DNA from: Rheinheimera sp.
Lineage (GTDB): Bacteria > Pseudomonadota > Gammaproteobacteria > Enterobacterales > Alteromonadaceae
Assembly: GCF_030824435.1 (NCBI RefSeq)
Contig: NZ_JAVBXS010000013.1
Span: 62,001-126,000, forward strand
Reading direction: 5' to 3'
Length of the DNA stretch: 64,000 nucleotides
Positions 33,899-44,329 of the stretch are shown one piece after another. Position 1 is the stretch's first letter, and every line of letters starts with the position of its first letter. The position numbers were made by a program, and so were the translations under genes. The notes below the pieces were generated by a model. The model was given only the letters and a program-made list of their open reading frames with translations. It was not told where the DNA came from and ran no database searches.

Positions 33899-34813
33899 TT
33901 ATTTACCAGTTTCTGTATGTTTTTTTATCAGCTGTAAACACTCCGTCAGCTGTTGTTGCCATGGACTCATACTGATGCCAAATGTTGTGTTGACTTTGTC
34001 GTTACAGAGCCTTGAATTGGCGGGTCTTTTGGCCGCTCTGTTCAGGCTTTGACTGTCGGTTGGCAAGACTTCAGGTTGCTGCTCGAGTAAATCTTCGTCC
34101 ACCGCATAATGAAAAATGGTAGTGGCAAATTCATACCAGCTGCATTCGCCGGCTGCTGTCAGATGATAAATACCGCTGACGGCACGGGCTTCTTCTTGTG
34201 ACATGGCAAAAATTTTACTAAAAATGCTGACAACAGCGTCGGCGAGGTCAATGGCGCTGGTTGGCGCCCCTGTCTGATCGTCCACCACTAAAAACGGCTC
34301 TTGCCGCTCCGGCGCCAGCGACAACATCGTCGTTAAAAAATTACGGCCTGTGCTGCTGTACAACCAGCTGGTGCGAAAAATCAGATGGCGGCAGCCGGAT
34401 GCAACTATGGCTTCTTCGCCGGCCACTTTACTGCGACCATATTGTTGTAACGGCGCTGTTTCGTCTGTTTCAACATAAGCTGCGGCTTTTTTGCCGTTAA
34501 ATACATAGTCGGTAGAAAAATGGCATAACCAGCTGTGTTTTTCTTTGGCAATAGCACCAAGCGCTGCAGGTAGCTGATGGTTTAAAGCTTCACAAAGCGC
34601 GCCGTTGCGCTCGGCGCCATCCACATCTGTCATGGCGGCAGCGTTGATGATTACATCCACCTGCTGCTGCGCAAACCAGGCTTTAACAGCCGCTAAGTCG
34701 GTTAAATCCAGCTCTTGCCTTGTGGGTGTCAGCACAGTGCCAAGGGCGGTTAAATCTTGTTGTAATGCCTGCCCCAGCTGACCGCTGGCACCTAATAAAA
34801 TGATTGTTAACAT
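33899..34813 (-). CDS. rfbD: dTDP-4-dehydrorhamnose reductase (RmlD/RfbD)
   Basis: 304 residues of the SDR superfamily. Markers are the NAD(P) site ILLGASGQLGQAL, the region VDVIINAAAMTDVDGAERN, STDYVFNGKKAAAY with the catalytic Tyr-xxx-Lys YGRSK, and RTSWLYSSTGRNFLTTML. It reduces dTDP-4-dehydro-L-rhamnose to dTDP-L-rhamnose for surface polysaccharide. The usual partners rmlA, rmlB and rmlC are not adjacent, which is unusual. A few members act on other dTDP-deoxysugars. Confidence 0.88.
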   Translation of the reverse strand: MLTIILLGASGQLGQALQQDLTALGTVLTPTRQELDLTDLAAVKAWFAQQQVDVIINAAAMTDVDGAERNGALCEALNHQLPAALGAIAKEKHSWLCHFSTDYVFNGKKAAAYVETDETAPLQQYGRSKVAGEEAIVASGCRHLIFRTSWLYSSTGRNFLTTMLSLAPERQEPFLVVDDQTGAPTSAIDLADAVVSIFSKIFAMSQEEARAVSGIYHLTAAGECSWYEFATTIFHYAVDEDLLEQQPEVLPTDSQSLNRAAKRPANSRLCNDKVNTTFGISMSPWQQQLTECLQLIKKHTETGK

Positions 34814-34940
34814 AAAAAAGTCTGTCTGGGTTCTGAAAGATAAAAGTTATAAAACCTGATTTATTGCTATTCAACCAGCGTTATCAAACAAAAGTTCTTT
34901 CACACCGGCAATACAGGCCCGCAATTACAGGCCAGTAATA

Positions 34941-34980
34941 AAAAAGCCAACCTGAACCCTAAGGTGAGGTTGGCTTTTTT
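34941..34980. terminator. Bidirectional intrinsic terminator
   Basis: AAAAAGCCAACCT / AGGTTGGCTTTTTT arms around a 13-nt loop, with T-runs on both strands. It is the terminator of ppsA (stop 34993) on the minus strand; the rfbD promoter lies on the other side. Confidence 0.88.
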
Positions 34981-34992
34981 CAGGCAGTTAGA

Positions 34993-37368
34993 TTAACCGC
35001 CGTATTTTTTCGCCAGATATAACCAGGTTTCCAGCACAGTATCAGGGTTCAACGACACTGAATCAATGCCTTGCTCCATCAGCCAGGCGGCAAAATCTTC
35101 GTGATCTGAAGGGCCCTGACCACAAATACCGACATATTTGCCTTTGGCTTTGGCGGTAGAAATGGCCATCGACAACAGCTTTTTAATGGCCGGATTGCGT
35201 TCATCAAACAAATGCGCGATTAAGCCAGAGTCACGATCCAGACCCAGAGTCAGCTGAGTTAAGTCGTTAGAACCAATAGAGAATCCGTCGAAATATTCGA
35301 GGAACTCATCGGCTAACAAACAGTTACTTGGCAATTCACACATCATAATGACTTTCAGGCCATTTTCGCCGCGTTTTAAACCTTGTTCTGCCAGTAAGTC
35401 GATAACCGCTGCTGCTTCTTCTAAAGTACGCACAAAGGGGATCATAATTTCGACATTGGTAAAACCCATGTCGTTACGCACCCGTTTTAACGCTTCACAC
35501 TCAAGCGCAAAACAATCGCGGAAGTCTTCAGAGATATAACGTGAAGCACCACGGAAACCAATCATCGGGTTTTCTTCGTGTGGTTCGTACTGCTGACCAC
35601 CGACTAAGTTGGCGTATTCGTTTGATTTAAAATCGGACATCCGAACGATGACACGCTCAGGCGAAAACGCAGCGGCCAGCGTTGAAATACCTTCGGTCAG
35701 TTTGCCAACATAATATTCAACAGGTGAAGCGTAACCGGCCATCATCTCGTCAATAGTGGCTTTGACATCCGCAGGTTGCACATCGTAATTCAAGAGTGCC
35801 TTGGGGTGCACGCCAATACCACGGTTGATAATAAACTCCAGCCGCGCCAGACCAATACCGGCATGTGGCAACTTGGCAAAGCTAAAAGCGCGCTCCGGAT
35901 TACCGACGTTCATCATGATTTTCATTTTCAGTGGCGGCATCTGGTCTACACGCGACGTCACTACGTTAAATGGCAAAATACCGTCGTAAACAAAACCGGT
36001 GTCGCCTTCGGCACAAGAAACTGTCACTTGCTGACCGGTTTTAACCTTTGCTGTGGCATCACCACAACCCACCACTGCCGGAATACCGAGCTCACGCGCA
36101 ATAATAGCGGCGTGACAAGTACGGCCGCCGCGGTTGGTGACAATGGCTGAAGCGCGTTTCATGATAGGTTCCCAGTCGGGGTCTGTCATGTCGGTGATAA
36201 GCACATCACCTGGCTGAATCTGGTCCATATCGGCGATGCTGGCCAGCACCTTGGCAGTACCGGAACCAATTTTGTGACCAATGGCTCGGCCTTCAACCAC
36301 AACTGGCGCGCTGCCTTCGAGCTGGTAACGCTCCATCGAGTTACTGTCTTCGCGTGAACGTACAGTTTCCGGGCGGGCTTGTACTATATAAAGTTTGCCG
36401 TCGATACCATCTTTGGCCCATTCGATATCCATGGCGCGGCCATAGTGTTTTTCGATGGTGATGGCCTGGCGGGCTAATTCTTCCACTTCGGCATCGGTTA
36501 AAGAAAACTGCCGGCTTTTCGCCTGCGGAATATCTTCAATTTTGACCTGTTTGCCATGACCCTGTTCAGAGGAATACACCATCTGCACCAGCTTTGAGCC
36601 TAAAGTGCGGCGCACCACGGCCGGACGACCGGCAGTCACTGTTGGTTTATGCACGTAAAATTCGTCAGGGTTCACTGCGCCCTGCACCACCATTTCGCCC
36701 AGACCGTAAGAAGAAGTAACAAAAACCACGTCTTCAAAACCAGATTCAGTGTCGATAGAAAACATCACACCAGAAGAAGCGCAGTCTGAACGAACCATGC
36801 GCTGGATACCGGCAGACAACGCCACACCACGGTGGTCGTAACCCTGATGCACACGGTAAGAAATAGCGCGGTCGTTAAATAACGAGGCAAATACGTGTTT
36901 GATGGCTTCAATCACCGCATCATAACCACGCACGTTTAAGAAAGTTTCCTGTTGCCCTGCAAAGGAGGCATCCGGCATATCTTCAGCAGTGGCAGAAGAG
37001 CGGACAGCAAATGAAGCGTCGTTTTCGAAGCCGGCACAAAGTTCGGCATAAGCAGTGCGGATGGCTTGTTCAAATTCGCTTTGGAATGGGGTTTCAATCA
37101 CCCATTGCCGGATCTGAGCGCCGGCTTTGGCAAGTTCAGTTACATTGTCGACATCAGTTTTATCGAGCAACTGATAAATCCGCTCATTGACACCACTTTG
37201 TTCCAGAAACTGATTAAAAGCTTCTGCTGTTGTGGCGAATCCGCCTGGTACTTGTACACCGGCATTGGCCAGGTTACTGATCATCTCACCCAAAGAGGCA
37301 TTTTTGCCGCCGACCCGAGGAACATCGTGCATGCCCAAGTCCTGATACCAAACAACGAATTCTTGCAC
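34993..37368 (-). CDS. ppsA: Phosphoenolpyruvate synthase
   Basis: 791 residues, the usual length. Domains in order: N-terminal ATP-grasp part ([32 protein letters not shown] ... [28 protein letters not shown]), the phosphohistidine domain ([26 protein letters not shown]), and the PEP-binding TIM barrel ([48 protein letters not shown]). It makes PEP from pyruvate using two phosphates of ATP, for gluconeogenesis on amino acids and similar carbon sources. It is divergent from its own regulator ppsR with a 139-bp gap. I saw no convincing Cra site. Confidence 0.97.
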   Translation of the reverse strand: MQEFVVWYQDLGMHDVPRVGGKNASLGEMISNLANAGVQVPGGFATTAEAFNQFLEQSGVNERIYQLLDKTDVDNVTELAKAGAQIRQWVIETPFQSEFEQAIRTAYAELCAGFENDASFAVRSSATAEDMPDASFAGQQETFLNVRGYDAVIEAIKHVFASLFNDRAISYRVHQGYDHRGVALSAGIQRMVRSDCASSGVMFSIDTESGFEDVVFVTSSYGLGEMVVQGAVNPDEFYVHKPTVTAGRPAVVRRTLGSKLVQMVYSSEQGHGKQVKIEDIPQAKSRQFSLTDAEVEELARQAITIEKHYGRAMDIEWAKDGIDGKLYIVQARPETVRSREDSNSMERYQLEGSAPVVVEGRAIGHKIGSGTAKVLASIADMDQIQPGDVLITDMTDPDWEPIMKRASAIVTNRGGRTCHAAIIARELGIPAVVGCGDATAKVKTGQQVTVSCAEGDTGFVYDGILPFNVVTSRVDQMPPLKMKIMMNVGNPERAFSFAKLPHAGIGLARLEFIINRGIGVHPKALLNYDVQPADVKATIDEMMAGYASPVEYYVGKLTEGISTLAAAFSPERVIVRMSDFKSNEYANLVGGQQYEPHEENPMIGFRGASRYISEDFRDCFALECEALKRVRNDMGFTNVEIMIPFVRTLEEAAAVIDLLAEQGLKRGENGLKVIMMCELPSNCLLADEFLEYFDGFSIGSNDLTQLTLGLDRDSGLIAHLFDERNPAIKKLLSMAISTAKAKGKYVGICGQGPSDHEDFAAWLMEQGIDSVSLNPDTVLETWLYLAKKYGG

Positions 37369-37507
37369 AGTATGTCTCCAATTTTTGTTGCAGGTTAGGT
37401 AAGCTTACGAGGCTCGCTACATAAGCAAAAAGATTCTACACTGCCAGACGGCTTAAATAAAACCTTAATTTTCAATGTAATTTTATAACAACAATGGGGA
37501 CTCCAGC

Positions 37508-38317
37508 GTGCGCACAGCCTTTTATATCTCTGACGGAACAGGTATTACCTCCGAAGTATTCGGCCACGCCTTACTCTCTCTATTTCCAGCAGAATTTGAC
37601 CATGTCACCATCCCATTTGTTGAAACTGCCGACAAAGCATTACAGACCAAACAACGCATTAACGATCGTTATAAAACTACCGGTGTGCGTCCTTTGGTGT
37701 TTTTAACTTTTGTTGATGAAGGCCTGCGCGCCATTATCAACAGCTCTGAAGGTGTTTGTTATGACTTTCTGAATGCTTTTGTGGAGCCAATGCAAAAAGA
37801 GTTGGGCATTCAGGCCATGCCAAAAACCCACCGTACTCATAGCATTCATGAAAAAACCTATGATTTTCGGATTGACGCTGTGAACTATGCGCTGGCCAAC
37901 GACGATGGCTCTAATTTAAAAGATTATGCCAAAGCCGATATTATTCTGGTGGGTGTCAGCCGCTCCGGCAAAACCCCAACAAGTTTGTATCTGGCGCTGC
38001 AATACGGCATTAAAGCGGCCAATTATCCTTTTGTGGAAGAAGATATGGACCACCTGAGCTTGCCCAAAGTGTTGCAACAACATAAAAGCAAACTTTTTGG
38101 TTTAACTATTACACCCGAGCGGTTATCACAAATCCGCGAGCAGCGCCGGCCAAACAGCCGTTATTCGTCATTGCGCCAGTGCAAACTGGAACTTGGCGAA
38201 GTGGAAAATCTGTATAAAAGAGAACGTATTCCATATTTAAATTCCACCACCTTGTCGATTGAGGAAATTTCGGCAAAAATCATGGCGGAAACCGGCCTGA
38301 AACGGCAAAAATATTAA
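37508..38317 (+). CDS. ppsR: PEP synthase regulatory protein (kinase/pyrophosphorylase)
   Basis: 269 residues, GTG start at 37508 with GGGGA upstream. The family opening AFYISDGTGITSEVFGHALL is intact, and the P-loop is at 149-156 (GVSRSGKT). Further on there are MDHLSLPKVLQQ and LTITPERLSQIREQRRPNSRYSSLRQCKLELGEVE. It inactivates PpsA by ADP-dependent phosphorylation of a threonine and reactivates it by Pi-dependent removal. Divergent arrangement next to ppsA is the usual one. Confidence 0.95.
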   Translation: MRTAFYISDGTGITSEVFGHALLSLFPAEFDHVTIPFVETADKALQTKQRINDRYKTTGVRPLVFLTFVDEGLRAIINSSEGVCYDFLNAFVEPMQKELGIQAMPKTHRTHSIHEKTYDFRIDAVNYALANDDGSNLKDYAKADIILVGVSRSGKTPTSLYLALQYGIKAANYPFVEEDMDHLSLPKVLQQHKSKLFGLTITPERLSQIREQRRPNSRYSSLRQCKLELGEVENLYKRERIPYLNSTTLSIEEISAKIMAETGLKRQKY

Positions 38318-38369
38318 TAAAATCAACTGCAACTTGTACTGCAATAAGAACAAACACAAGGATAGTTTG

Positions 38370-39293
38370 ATGTCATCTCTTGACTCACGTTTACCTTCAT
38401 GGCGACATGGCCCGCGCCGTGATGCCATTTTGGCTTTTATTGATAAGGTGACTGATCCAGATTCTCCTTGTTATGTTGCCCCCGCGGACAGAATTGCCAC
38501 CTTTGACCATGACGGCACTCTATGGGTGGAAAAACCTCATGTCACTGAAATCACTTTTATTAAAGATTTAATGCAACACGATGAAATACGGCAAAAACCG
38601 CGTTGTGGCACAATTTTGGGTTTTGTGCGGCATTATCTGGCAGTTTTGATGGAGAAAGTGTTGTCTGATGCCCGTTGGTTATTGCGGGAATGGCTGGATG
38701 GTGTCAGTACCGATGAATATAAAGTTTGGGTACAACAATGGCTGAATAAAGCAACACATCCAAAATTTAACCGCCCTTATCCACAACTGGTGTATCAGCC
38801 GATGCTGGAGGTGTTAGCGCTTTTTCGCGAAAACGGCTTTCGCAATTATCTGGTGTCGGGTGGCAGCTGTTATTTTATCCGGGCTTTTTCAGAGCAGGCT
38901 TATGGTATAGGCCCTGAGCAGGCGCTTGGCAGTCAGCTCATGACCAGAGTTGCTGAAAAAGACGGCAAGCTGGTGGTTGAACTAAAACCTGTGCCCTGGT
39001 TTTTGGATAATGGCAAAGGCAAAGTGCTTTGTATTGAAAGCCATATCGACCGTCACCCTGTGGCCGCCTTTGGTAACAGCAGTGGCGATATTGCCATGTT
39101 GCGCTGGGCAGGCCAGGCCAAAACCTCGTTATGTATGCTGGTGCATCACACTGATGACATCAGGGAGTATGCCTACAGCCCCGGAGATAAAACGCTCAAG
39201 GCTGCTGCAGATCACGGCTGGCAGCTGGTGGATATGAAAGCAGACTGGCTGGAGGTTTTTGCCGTAACAAATGGCAACTCAACTTCAGGCTGA
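38370..39293 (+). CDS. HAD-superfamily hydrolase, phosphoserine-phosphatase-like
   Basis: 307 residues from ATG 38370 (AAGGAT 8 nt upstream). HAD motif I is FDHDGTLWVEKP, motif II is in FRNYLVSGGSCYFIRAF, and motif III-IV region is PVAAFGNSSGDIAMLRWA, where the second Asp of the usual GDS-D-xxM is present (GDIAML). The cap region in the middle is larger than in SerB. Substrate unknown; in other bacteria such proteins are annotated as phosphoserine phosphatases. Its 3' end overlaps the convergent PanE-like gene by 9 bp. Confidence 0.82.
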   Translation: MSSLDSRLPSWRHGPRRDAILAFIDKVTDPDSPCYVAPADRIATFDHDGTLWVEKPHVTEITFIKDLMQHDEIRQKPRCGTILGFVRHYLAVLMEKVLSDARWLLREWLDGVSTDEYKVWVQQWLNKATHPKFNRPYPQLVYQPMLEVLALFRENGFRNYLVSGGSCYFIRAFSEQAYGIGPEQALGSQLMTRVAEKDGKLVVELKPVPWFLDNGKGKVLCIESHIDRHPVAAFGNSSGDIAMLRWAGQAKTSLCMLVHHTDDIREYAYSPGDKTLKAAADHGWQLVDMKADWLEVFAVTNGNSTSG

Positions 39294-40346
39294 AGCTAAA
39301 AGTTGCTGGCGCAATTGTTGTGGGCTGAGGTGAATGGCTTCCCCCTGCTCCAGATGTTTCACCAGTTCAACTATGGCGCTGTTTACCGGTGTTGGCACGC
39401 CGGTTTCAATGCCAAGACGCACCACAGCACCATTTAAATACATCACTTCAGTGCGCCTGCCGGCCTGAATATCATCCCACATCGAAGAACGGGCCGCTTC
39501 GTCAATCAACAACATTTGCCGCGCCAGCACTCTGAACAACCAGGTTGGTAAACGTAATAACCAGGGCAACAGCTCATTTGGCAATGCAGTCATGGCCTGT
39601 GGTTTTATTTGCAAAGTTTTGCATACCATCAACCACTCTTGCATGGCTGCGGCCAGTACCAGACGGATATCCTGCTGCAATAGCTGTTGTTTAAGCGGCA
39701 AACCACTTAATGCATTCAGCGCGTTATTTAGGTTTAACAACAACTTACCGTATTCAACAGCGCGCATATCGGCACATAACTGCACACCTGAACCATGCTG
39801 GCGAAAAATAGCGGCCAGATAACTCAACCTGTTGTCATTGCTCTGCGGCCAGAGTAACTGGCCAGCGCTTGTTTGCTGAAAATGGCCAGGGCCGGTTTTA
39901 ACCACATTAAAAGGCACCACAGCTCTATACACAGGGTTGTTCAGGCTGGCACTTAACATAGTGTCTACCCCAATGCCGTTTTGCAGCGCAATCACAGGCA
40001 CGTCGGGGCGGATAAACTTTTTCAGCTGCGGAATTAAATGTGGCAGGCTGGTGGCTTTGACGGTCAGCAAAATAACATCACAGTCAATCAGACTGACCAT
40101 CGAAGTATAAAAGGCCGGTGCTATGGCGCTGGCGTTACCGCCAGGGAAGGCAGCCGACAAACCATAAGCGGCAAGCTCCAGTCCAAGCGCTTCCCGGCCA
40201 AAAAACTGCACCGAAAGGCTTTTATCCTGCGCCAGAATAGCGCCTAAAAAACAACCTATGCTGCCGGCACCAACAATACCAACAGTGCTGTGAATTGCAG
40301 CACTGCGGTATTGTGACTGGATTTCAAGGCCGGATTTTGACGGCAT
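39285..40346 (-). CDS. 2-dehydropantoate 2-reductase (PanE/ApbA family)
   Basis: 353 residues. NADP site TVGIVGAGSIGCFLGAILAQ, then VILLTVKATSLPHLIPQLKKF, IALQNGIGVDTML, and the helical C-terminal domain with MRAVEYGKLLLNLNNALNALSGL, whose Lys (EYGKLLLN) is the catalytic one. SSMWDDIQAGRRTEVMYLNG is typical of the family. It reduces ketopantoate to pantoate in pantothenate synthesis. Family members of other specificity exist, and no other pan gene is near, so panE is plausible but not certain. It follows the DAHP synthase gene by 11 bp on the same strand. Confidence 0.82.
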   Translation of the reverse strand: MPSKSGLEIQSQYRSAAIHSTVGIVGAGSIGCFLGAILAQDKSLSVQFFGREALGLELAAYGLSAAFPGGNASAIAPAFYTSMVSLIDCDVILLTVKATSLPHLIPQLKKFIRPDVPVIALQNGIGVDTMLSASLNNPVYRAVVPFNVVKTGPGHFQQTSAGQLLWPQSNDNRLSYLAAIFRQHGSGVQLCADMRAVEYGKLLLNLNNALNALSGLPLKQQLLQQDIRLVLAAAMQEWLMVCKTLQIKPQAMTALPNELLPWLLRLPTWLFRVLARQMLLIDEAARSSMWDDIQAGRRTEVMYLNGAVVRLGIETGVPTPVNSAIVELVKHLEQGEAIHLSPQQLRQQLLASA

Positions 40347-40357
40347 AAGGGCTGTAC

Positions 40358-41707
40358 TTACTTGCGGACACTTTGCAGAGTATCAGCGATTAAAAAGGCT
40401 AATTCCAGTACCTGATCGGCATTTAACCTTGGGTCGCACTGAGTGAAATACCTTTGGCTTAAGTCGTTTTCAGACAACCCATAAGCACCACCGGTACATT
40501 CGGTGACATGTTCACCTGTCATTTCCAGGTGAATACCACCGGCATGGCTGCCTTCAGCCTGATGTACCGCAAAGAAGTTACGGATTTCACGCAATATGGC
40601 TTCAAAATCACGGGTTTTGTAGTCATTGCTGGCTTTGACTGTATTGCCGTGCATTGGATCTGAACTCCAGACCACTTTGCGGCCTTCGCGTTGCACCCGG
40701 CGCACCAAAGCCGGCAGTTTATCGGCCAGTTTGTCAGCGCCCATCCGGGTGATCAGCGTCAGACGTCCGGGGATATTGTCAGGGTTCAGTTGGTCAATCA
40801 GCCGGATCAGGTCCAGCTCATCCATACCTGGGCCAACCTTGACACCAATAGGGTTATGAATGCCACGGAAAAACTCGATATGCGCGTGATCCAGCTGACG
40901 GGTCCGTTCGCCAATCCACACCATATGGGCAGAACAGTCGTACCAAAGACCAGTTAACGAATCACGGCGGGTTAACGCTTCTTCGTAATTGAGCAGCAAT
41001 GCTTCATGCGAGGTATACAAAGTGGTTTCTCGGATAGAAGGTGAATTTTGTGCGCTGATGCCACAAATTTCCATAAAGCGCAACGCTTCCTGAATACGTT
41101 GGGCAATATCCTGATAACGGCCTTTGAGTGGGTTACTTTCGACAAAACCCATATTCCAGCGGCTGACCTGATGTAAATCGGCCAGGCCCCCCTGAGCAAA
41201 AGCACGTAATAAATTTAAGGTGGCGGCAGAATGATGATAAGCCGTTAATAACCGGTTTGGATCCGGTTTACGGGCAGCTTCAGTAAATTCAAAACTGTTG
41301 ACGATATCACCACGGTAACTTGGCAGGCTGATGCCGTCGATGCTTTCCAGATCGCTTGAACGGGGTTTGGCGTATTGACCTGCCATCCGCGCCACTTTGA
41401 CCACAGGGCAACCGCCGGCAAAAGTCATCACCACGGCCATTTGCAATAACACTTTAAAGGTATCGCGAATTTTTGGTGCATTAAAGTTACTAAAGCTTTC
41501 CGCGCAATCGCCCCCTTGCAGCAAAAAGGCGTTACCTTCAGCTACCTGGCCTAACTGACTAAAGAGATCACGGGTTTCCTGCGCAAACACCAAAGGCGGA
41601 AAAGAGTGCAGCTGCTGCTCCACAGTCGCCAAAAGCGCCGGATCATCGTAATGGGGTTGTTGTTGGATGGGAAATGCTCGCCAACTTTGAGGCGTCCAGG
41701 TATTCAC
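40358..41707 (-). CDS. 3-deoxy-7-phosphoheptulonate synthase, class II
   Basis: 449 residues of the class II (plant/mycobacterial, AroA-II) DAHP synthase family. Markers: [99 protein letters not shown], and [18 protein letters not shown]. It joins PEP and erythrose-4-phosphate as first step of the shikimate pathway. Class II enzymes in proteobacteria are sometimes tied to secondary metabolism, but no such genes adjoin. The operon continues into the PanE-like reductase. Confidence 0.95.
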   Translation of the reverse strand: MNTWTPQSWRAFPIQQQPHYDDPALLATVEQQLHSFPPLVFAQETRDLFSQLGQVAEGNAFLLQGGDCAESFSNFNAPKIRDTFKVLLQMAVVMTFAGGCPVVKVARMAGQYAKPRSSDLESIDGISLPSYRGDIVNSFEFTEAARKPDPNRLLTAYHHSAATLNLLRAFAQGGLADLHQVSRWNMGFVESNPLKGRYQDIAQRIQEALRFMEICGISAQNSPSIRETTLYTSHEALLLNYEEALTRRDSLTGLWYDCSAHMVWIGERTRQLDHAHIEFFRGIHNPIGVKVGPGMDELDLIRLIDQLNPDNIPGRLTLITRMGADKLADKLPALVRRVQREGRKVVWSSDPMHGNTVKASNDYKTRDFEAILREIRNFFAVHQAEGSHAGGIHLEMTGEHVTECTGGAYGLSENDLSQRYFTQCDPRLNADQVLELAFLIADTLQSVRK

Positions 41708-41885
41708 GTTGTATGTCCTATTAAGGTTATGAAATGGGTTTTTGATTCACTTTGGCTATTAATCCAAGGACAAAGTAAATTTATTACCGGACAATTTCAA
41801 TCGCTAATTTGTTATAACCTAGAATTTAGCCGTCTGTAGCGCAAAAATGCAGCAATAAGCTCAGAGGCAACCGGTGGGATGAAGT

Positions 41886-41922
41886 AAAAAAACAACAAAA
41901 GCGCCTTCAGCGCCTTTGTTGT
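41886..41922 (-). terminator. Intrinsic terminator overlapping the phosphatase stop
   Basis: Read on the minus strand, ACAACAAAGGCGC TGAA GGCGCTTTTGTTGT followed by TTTTTTT. The stem contains the last codons, and the loop holds the TGA stop of the tyrosine phosphatase gene at 41907. Confidence 0.8.
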
Positions 41923-42365
41923 AGCTCAGCCAGCAATTGTTCGCAGGCTTGTTCTATCAGCTGGCGCACCAGTTCAAAACCCCGTGTTCCACCATAATAA
42001 GGATCCGGCACTTCAGGTTGATTGGCAAACTCAGCGTGATAGCTCATCAATAGTTTTAGTTTATGTTGATGTTCCGCCGGACAACGACGTTTTAACGCGG
42101 CCATGTTTTCAAGATCCATAGCTAAAATGAGATCGTAATAACCAAAATCATCATTTTGCACCGGTCTTGAATAAATGCCTTTAAAACTGACATCAACGGC
42201 AGCTTTGATACTGCGTGGATCGGGCGGCGCCCCTTTATGGCTGGCGCTGGTGCCCGCAGACTCCACCTCACAGACAAAATTATTGTCGGCGGCCAACTGG
42301 CGGAAAATGGCATGGGCAGTTGGGGATCGGCAAATATTACCCAGGCAGACAAAAAGTATTTTCAT
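41907..42365 (-). CDS. Low-molecular-weight protein-tyrosine phosphatase
   Basis: 152 residues from ATG 42365 (GGGAAT upstream). The P-loop is CLGNICRS (Cys7, Arg13), and the general-acid Asp lies in EVPDPYYGGTRGFE. This is the eukaryote-type LMW-PTP layout rather than the Wzb type. It removes phosphate from protein tyrosines or small molecules; no tyrosine kinase or capsule gene is adjacent. It is divergent from the MoxR gene, with about 110 bp between the starts. Confidence 0.9.
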   Translation of the reverse strand: MKILFVCLGNICRSPTAHAIFRQLAADNNFVCEVESAGTSASHKGAPPDPRSIKAAVDVSFKGIYSRPVQNDDFGYYDLILAMDLENMAALKRRCPAEHQHKLKLLMSYHAEFANQPEVPDPYYGGTRGFELVRQLIEQACEQLLAELQQRR

Positions 42366-42476
42366 CACAAAAACATTCCCAAAATAGCGCTTGCGGCAGT
42401 ATACGAACTTTGCAACTATTTGCCAAAGCTCCATTTTCGCCTGAAGCGACATGTTATTCAGCGCAAGGACAAAGCA

Positions 42477-43385
42477 GTGCATACAGATATTCAACAAGTA
42501 GAATTGCAACTGAATCAAGTGATCCTCGGCAAAGCGCCGCAGATCAGGCTGGCACTGACCTGCCTGTTGGCGCAGGGTCATTTATTACTGGAAGATTTGC
42601 CCGGCATGGGAAAAACCACCCTGGCACATGCGCTGGCACAAAGTCTGGGCTTAAGTTACCGGCGGGTGCAATTTACCAGTGACCTGCTGCCGGCTGATCT
42701 GACCGGTTTTAGTATTTTTGATGCCCGTTCGCAGCAATTTAATTTTCAGCCAGGTCCTGTGTTCAGTCAGGTGCTGCTGGCCGATGAAATCAACAGAGCC
42801 AGTCCAAAAACCCAAAGTGCGTTATTAGAAGCCATGGAAGAGCAGCAGGTTTCTATTGATGGCGAAACCCGGCCTTTGCCAGCGCCTTTTTTTGTGATTG
42901 CAACACAAAATCCGTTGTTTCACAGTGGCACCAATGCCTTGCCGGAATCGCAACTGGACCGTTTTTTGATGCGGTTAACACTGGGTTTTCCTGATCGCTC
43001 TGCAGAGCTGCAACTGTTACAGCAAGACCAGCAGAACCGTCAGCAACAACAACTGCCGGCACTGCTGAGCACCGAAAGGCTACGTGCGTTGCAACAACAG
43101 ATCCCACAGCTGACAGCGACCGACGCGGTGCTTGGTTATATTCTGGATTTAGTGCAACAAAGCCGGCACCGCAGCGATATGTTACCTTTGTCTCCGCGGG
43201 CTGCACGGGGACTGGTCAGGGCGGCCAAAGCTTATGCATTTTTACAACAACGCCATTTTGTTACCACTGAAGATGTGCAGGCCGTGTTTAGTGCAGTGGC
43301 TGAACACAGATTACAACCCAGACAACAGCAGCATCAGTCAAATCTGAGTGCGCTGTTGTTGCAGGAAACGCCATGCCAGGTGTAA
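42477..43385 (+). CDS. MoxR-family AAA+ ATPase
   Basis: 302 residues from GTG 42477, which has AAGGAC 6 nt upstream and matches usual MoxR length. Walker A LEDLPGMGKTTLAHAL, Walker B SQVLLADEINRASPKTQSALLEAMEE and sensor 1 FVIATQNP are intact, and PLSPRAARGLVRAAKAYAFL is the MoxR C-terminal helix region. Such ATPases act as chaperones with DUF58 and transglutaminase partners, exactly the next two genes. It overlaps the DUF58 start by 13 bp. Confidence 0.93.
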   Translation: MHTDIQQVELQLNQVILGKAPQIRLALTCLLAQGHLLLEDLPGMGKTTLAHALAQSLGLSYRRVQFTSDLLPADLTGFSIFDARSQQFNFQPGPVFSQVLLADEINRASPKTQSALLEAMEEQQVSIDGETRPLPAPFFVIATQNPLFHSGTNALPESQLDRFLMRLTLGFPDRSAELQLLQQDQQNRQQQQLPALLSTERLRALQQQIPQLTATDAVLGYILDLVQQSRHRSDMLPLSPRAARGLVRAAKAYAFLQQRHFVTTEDVQAVFSAVAEHRLQPRQQQHQSNLSALLLQETPCQV

Positions 43386-44329
43386 AACGCCTGACACAGT
43401 TTATCAGAGCAAAGATCTGGGCCTGGCTGGAACGGCGCCAGCCTGCTGCAGAACAATTAAAACTGCGGCAACACATTTTATATGTACTACCGACCCGTTA
43501 TGGCATGGCGTTGTTTGCGCTTGCGGCCATTTTGTATTTATTGGGCAGCAATTATCAAAACAACCTTATTTTATTGCTCAGTTTTTTGTTAATAGCTTTG
43601 CTGCTGTTATGCATTATGCTGGCGTTTGGGAATCTGCACGGACTGGTATTGCATCACACTGCAGCCAAAGCTGCTTTTGCCGGCGATCAGTTAACGGTCA
43701 GCATCCTGCTTGAACAGCAACAACAGCGGCAGTTACTGGAGTTCAGCCTCAACGGCAAACATCAGTTGTTCTGGACCTTGCCCACTGAGGTCATGTTGCA
43801 GGTAGACAGCTCCCGCCGTGGTTATTACCAACTGCCACGATTTAAAATTCAGAGTATTTATCCTTTTGGTCTGGTACGTTGCTGGTGTTATCCGGCATTA
43901 AAACAACACTACTGGGTTTATCCACAACCGCTGACCAGTACCAGCCAACAGAATCTGCCGGCCGGTGATGGCGAGTTACAGTGGTCACATCTGAGCCCTT
44001 ACCAGCCGGGTGACGCGCTACAGCGTATCGACTGGAAAAGATTGGCCCGTCAGCCCACTCAGCCTGTGGTTAAGGTATTTAATCAACAAGCAACTGAACT
44101 GCATCAACTGGTCGTTCCTTCGTTATCAGGTGCAGCGCTTGAACAGGCGTTGTGCCATATCACAGCACAAATTTTGCACCTGAGTAACCGTCATTTGCCT
44201 TATAGCCTGCAGATTGGCAACCAGATCTTAACTGCAGAGCACAACCTGACCGGCACCGATGCTCAGCAGGGCGTGAATGCACAAGAGCTGCATCGTCAAC
44301 GTTGTCTGGAGGCGCTGAGTTTATGTTAA
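43373..44329 (+). CDS. DUF58 membrane protein
   Basis: 318 residues. Two membrane segments near the N-terminus (GMALFALAAILYLLGSNY and LILLLSFLLIALLLLCIMLAF), then the DUF58 core SPYQPGDALQRIDWKRLARQPTQPVVKVF. This is a von-Willebrand-like domain protein found in MoxR operons. Function is unknown in detail; with MoxR and a transglutaminase it probably acts at the membrane on envelope or stress. Overlaps both neighbours, so the three are co-translated. Confidence 0.9.
   Translation: MPGVKRLTQFIRAKIWAWLERRQPAAEQLKLRQHILYVLPTRYGMALFALAAILYLLGSNYQNNLILLLSFLLIALLLLCIMLAFGNLHGLVLHHTAAKAAFAGDQLTVSILLEQQQQRQLLEFSLNGKHQLFWTLPTEVMLQVDSSRRGYYQLPRFKIQSIYPFGLVRCWCYPALKQHYWVYPQPLTSTSQQNLPAGDGELQWSHLSPYQPGDALQRIDWKRLARQPTQPVVKVFNQQATELHQLVVPSLSGAALEQALCHITAQILHLSNRHLPYSLQIGNQILTAEHNLTGTDAQQGVNAQELHRQRCLEALSLC

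Noticed and set aside
42366..42581. N-terminal extension of the tyrosine phosphatase
   Set aside because: It overlaps the MoxR start on the other strand, and the P-loop normally begins within ten residues of the start.
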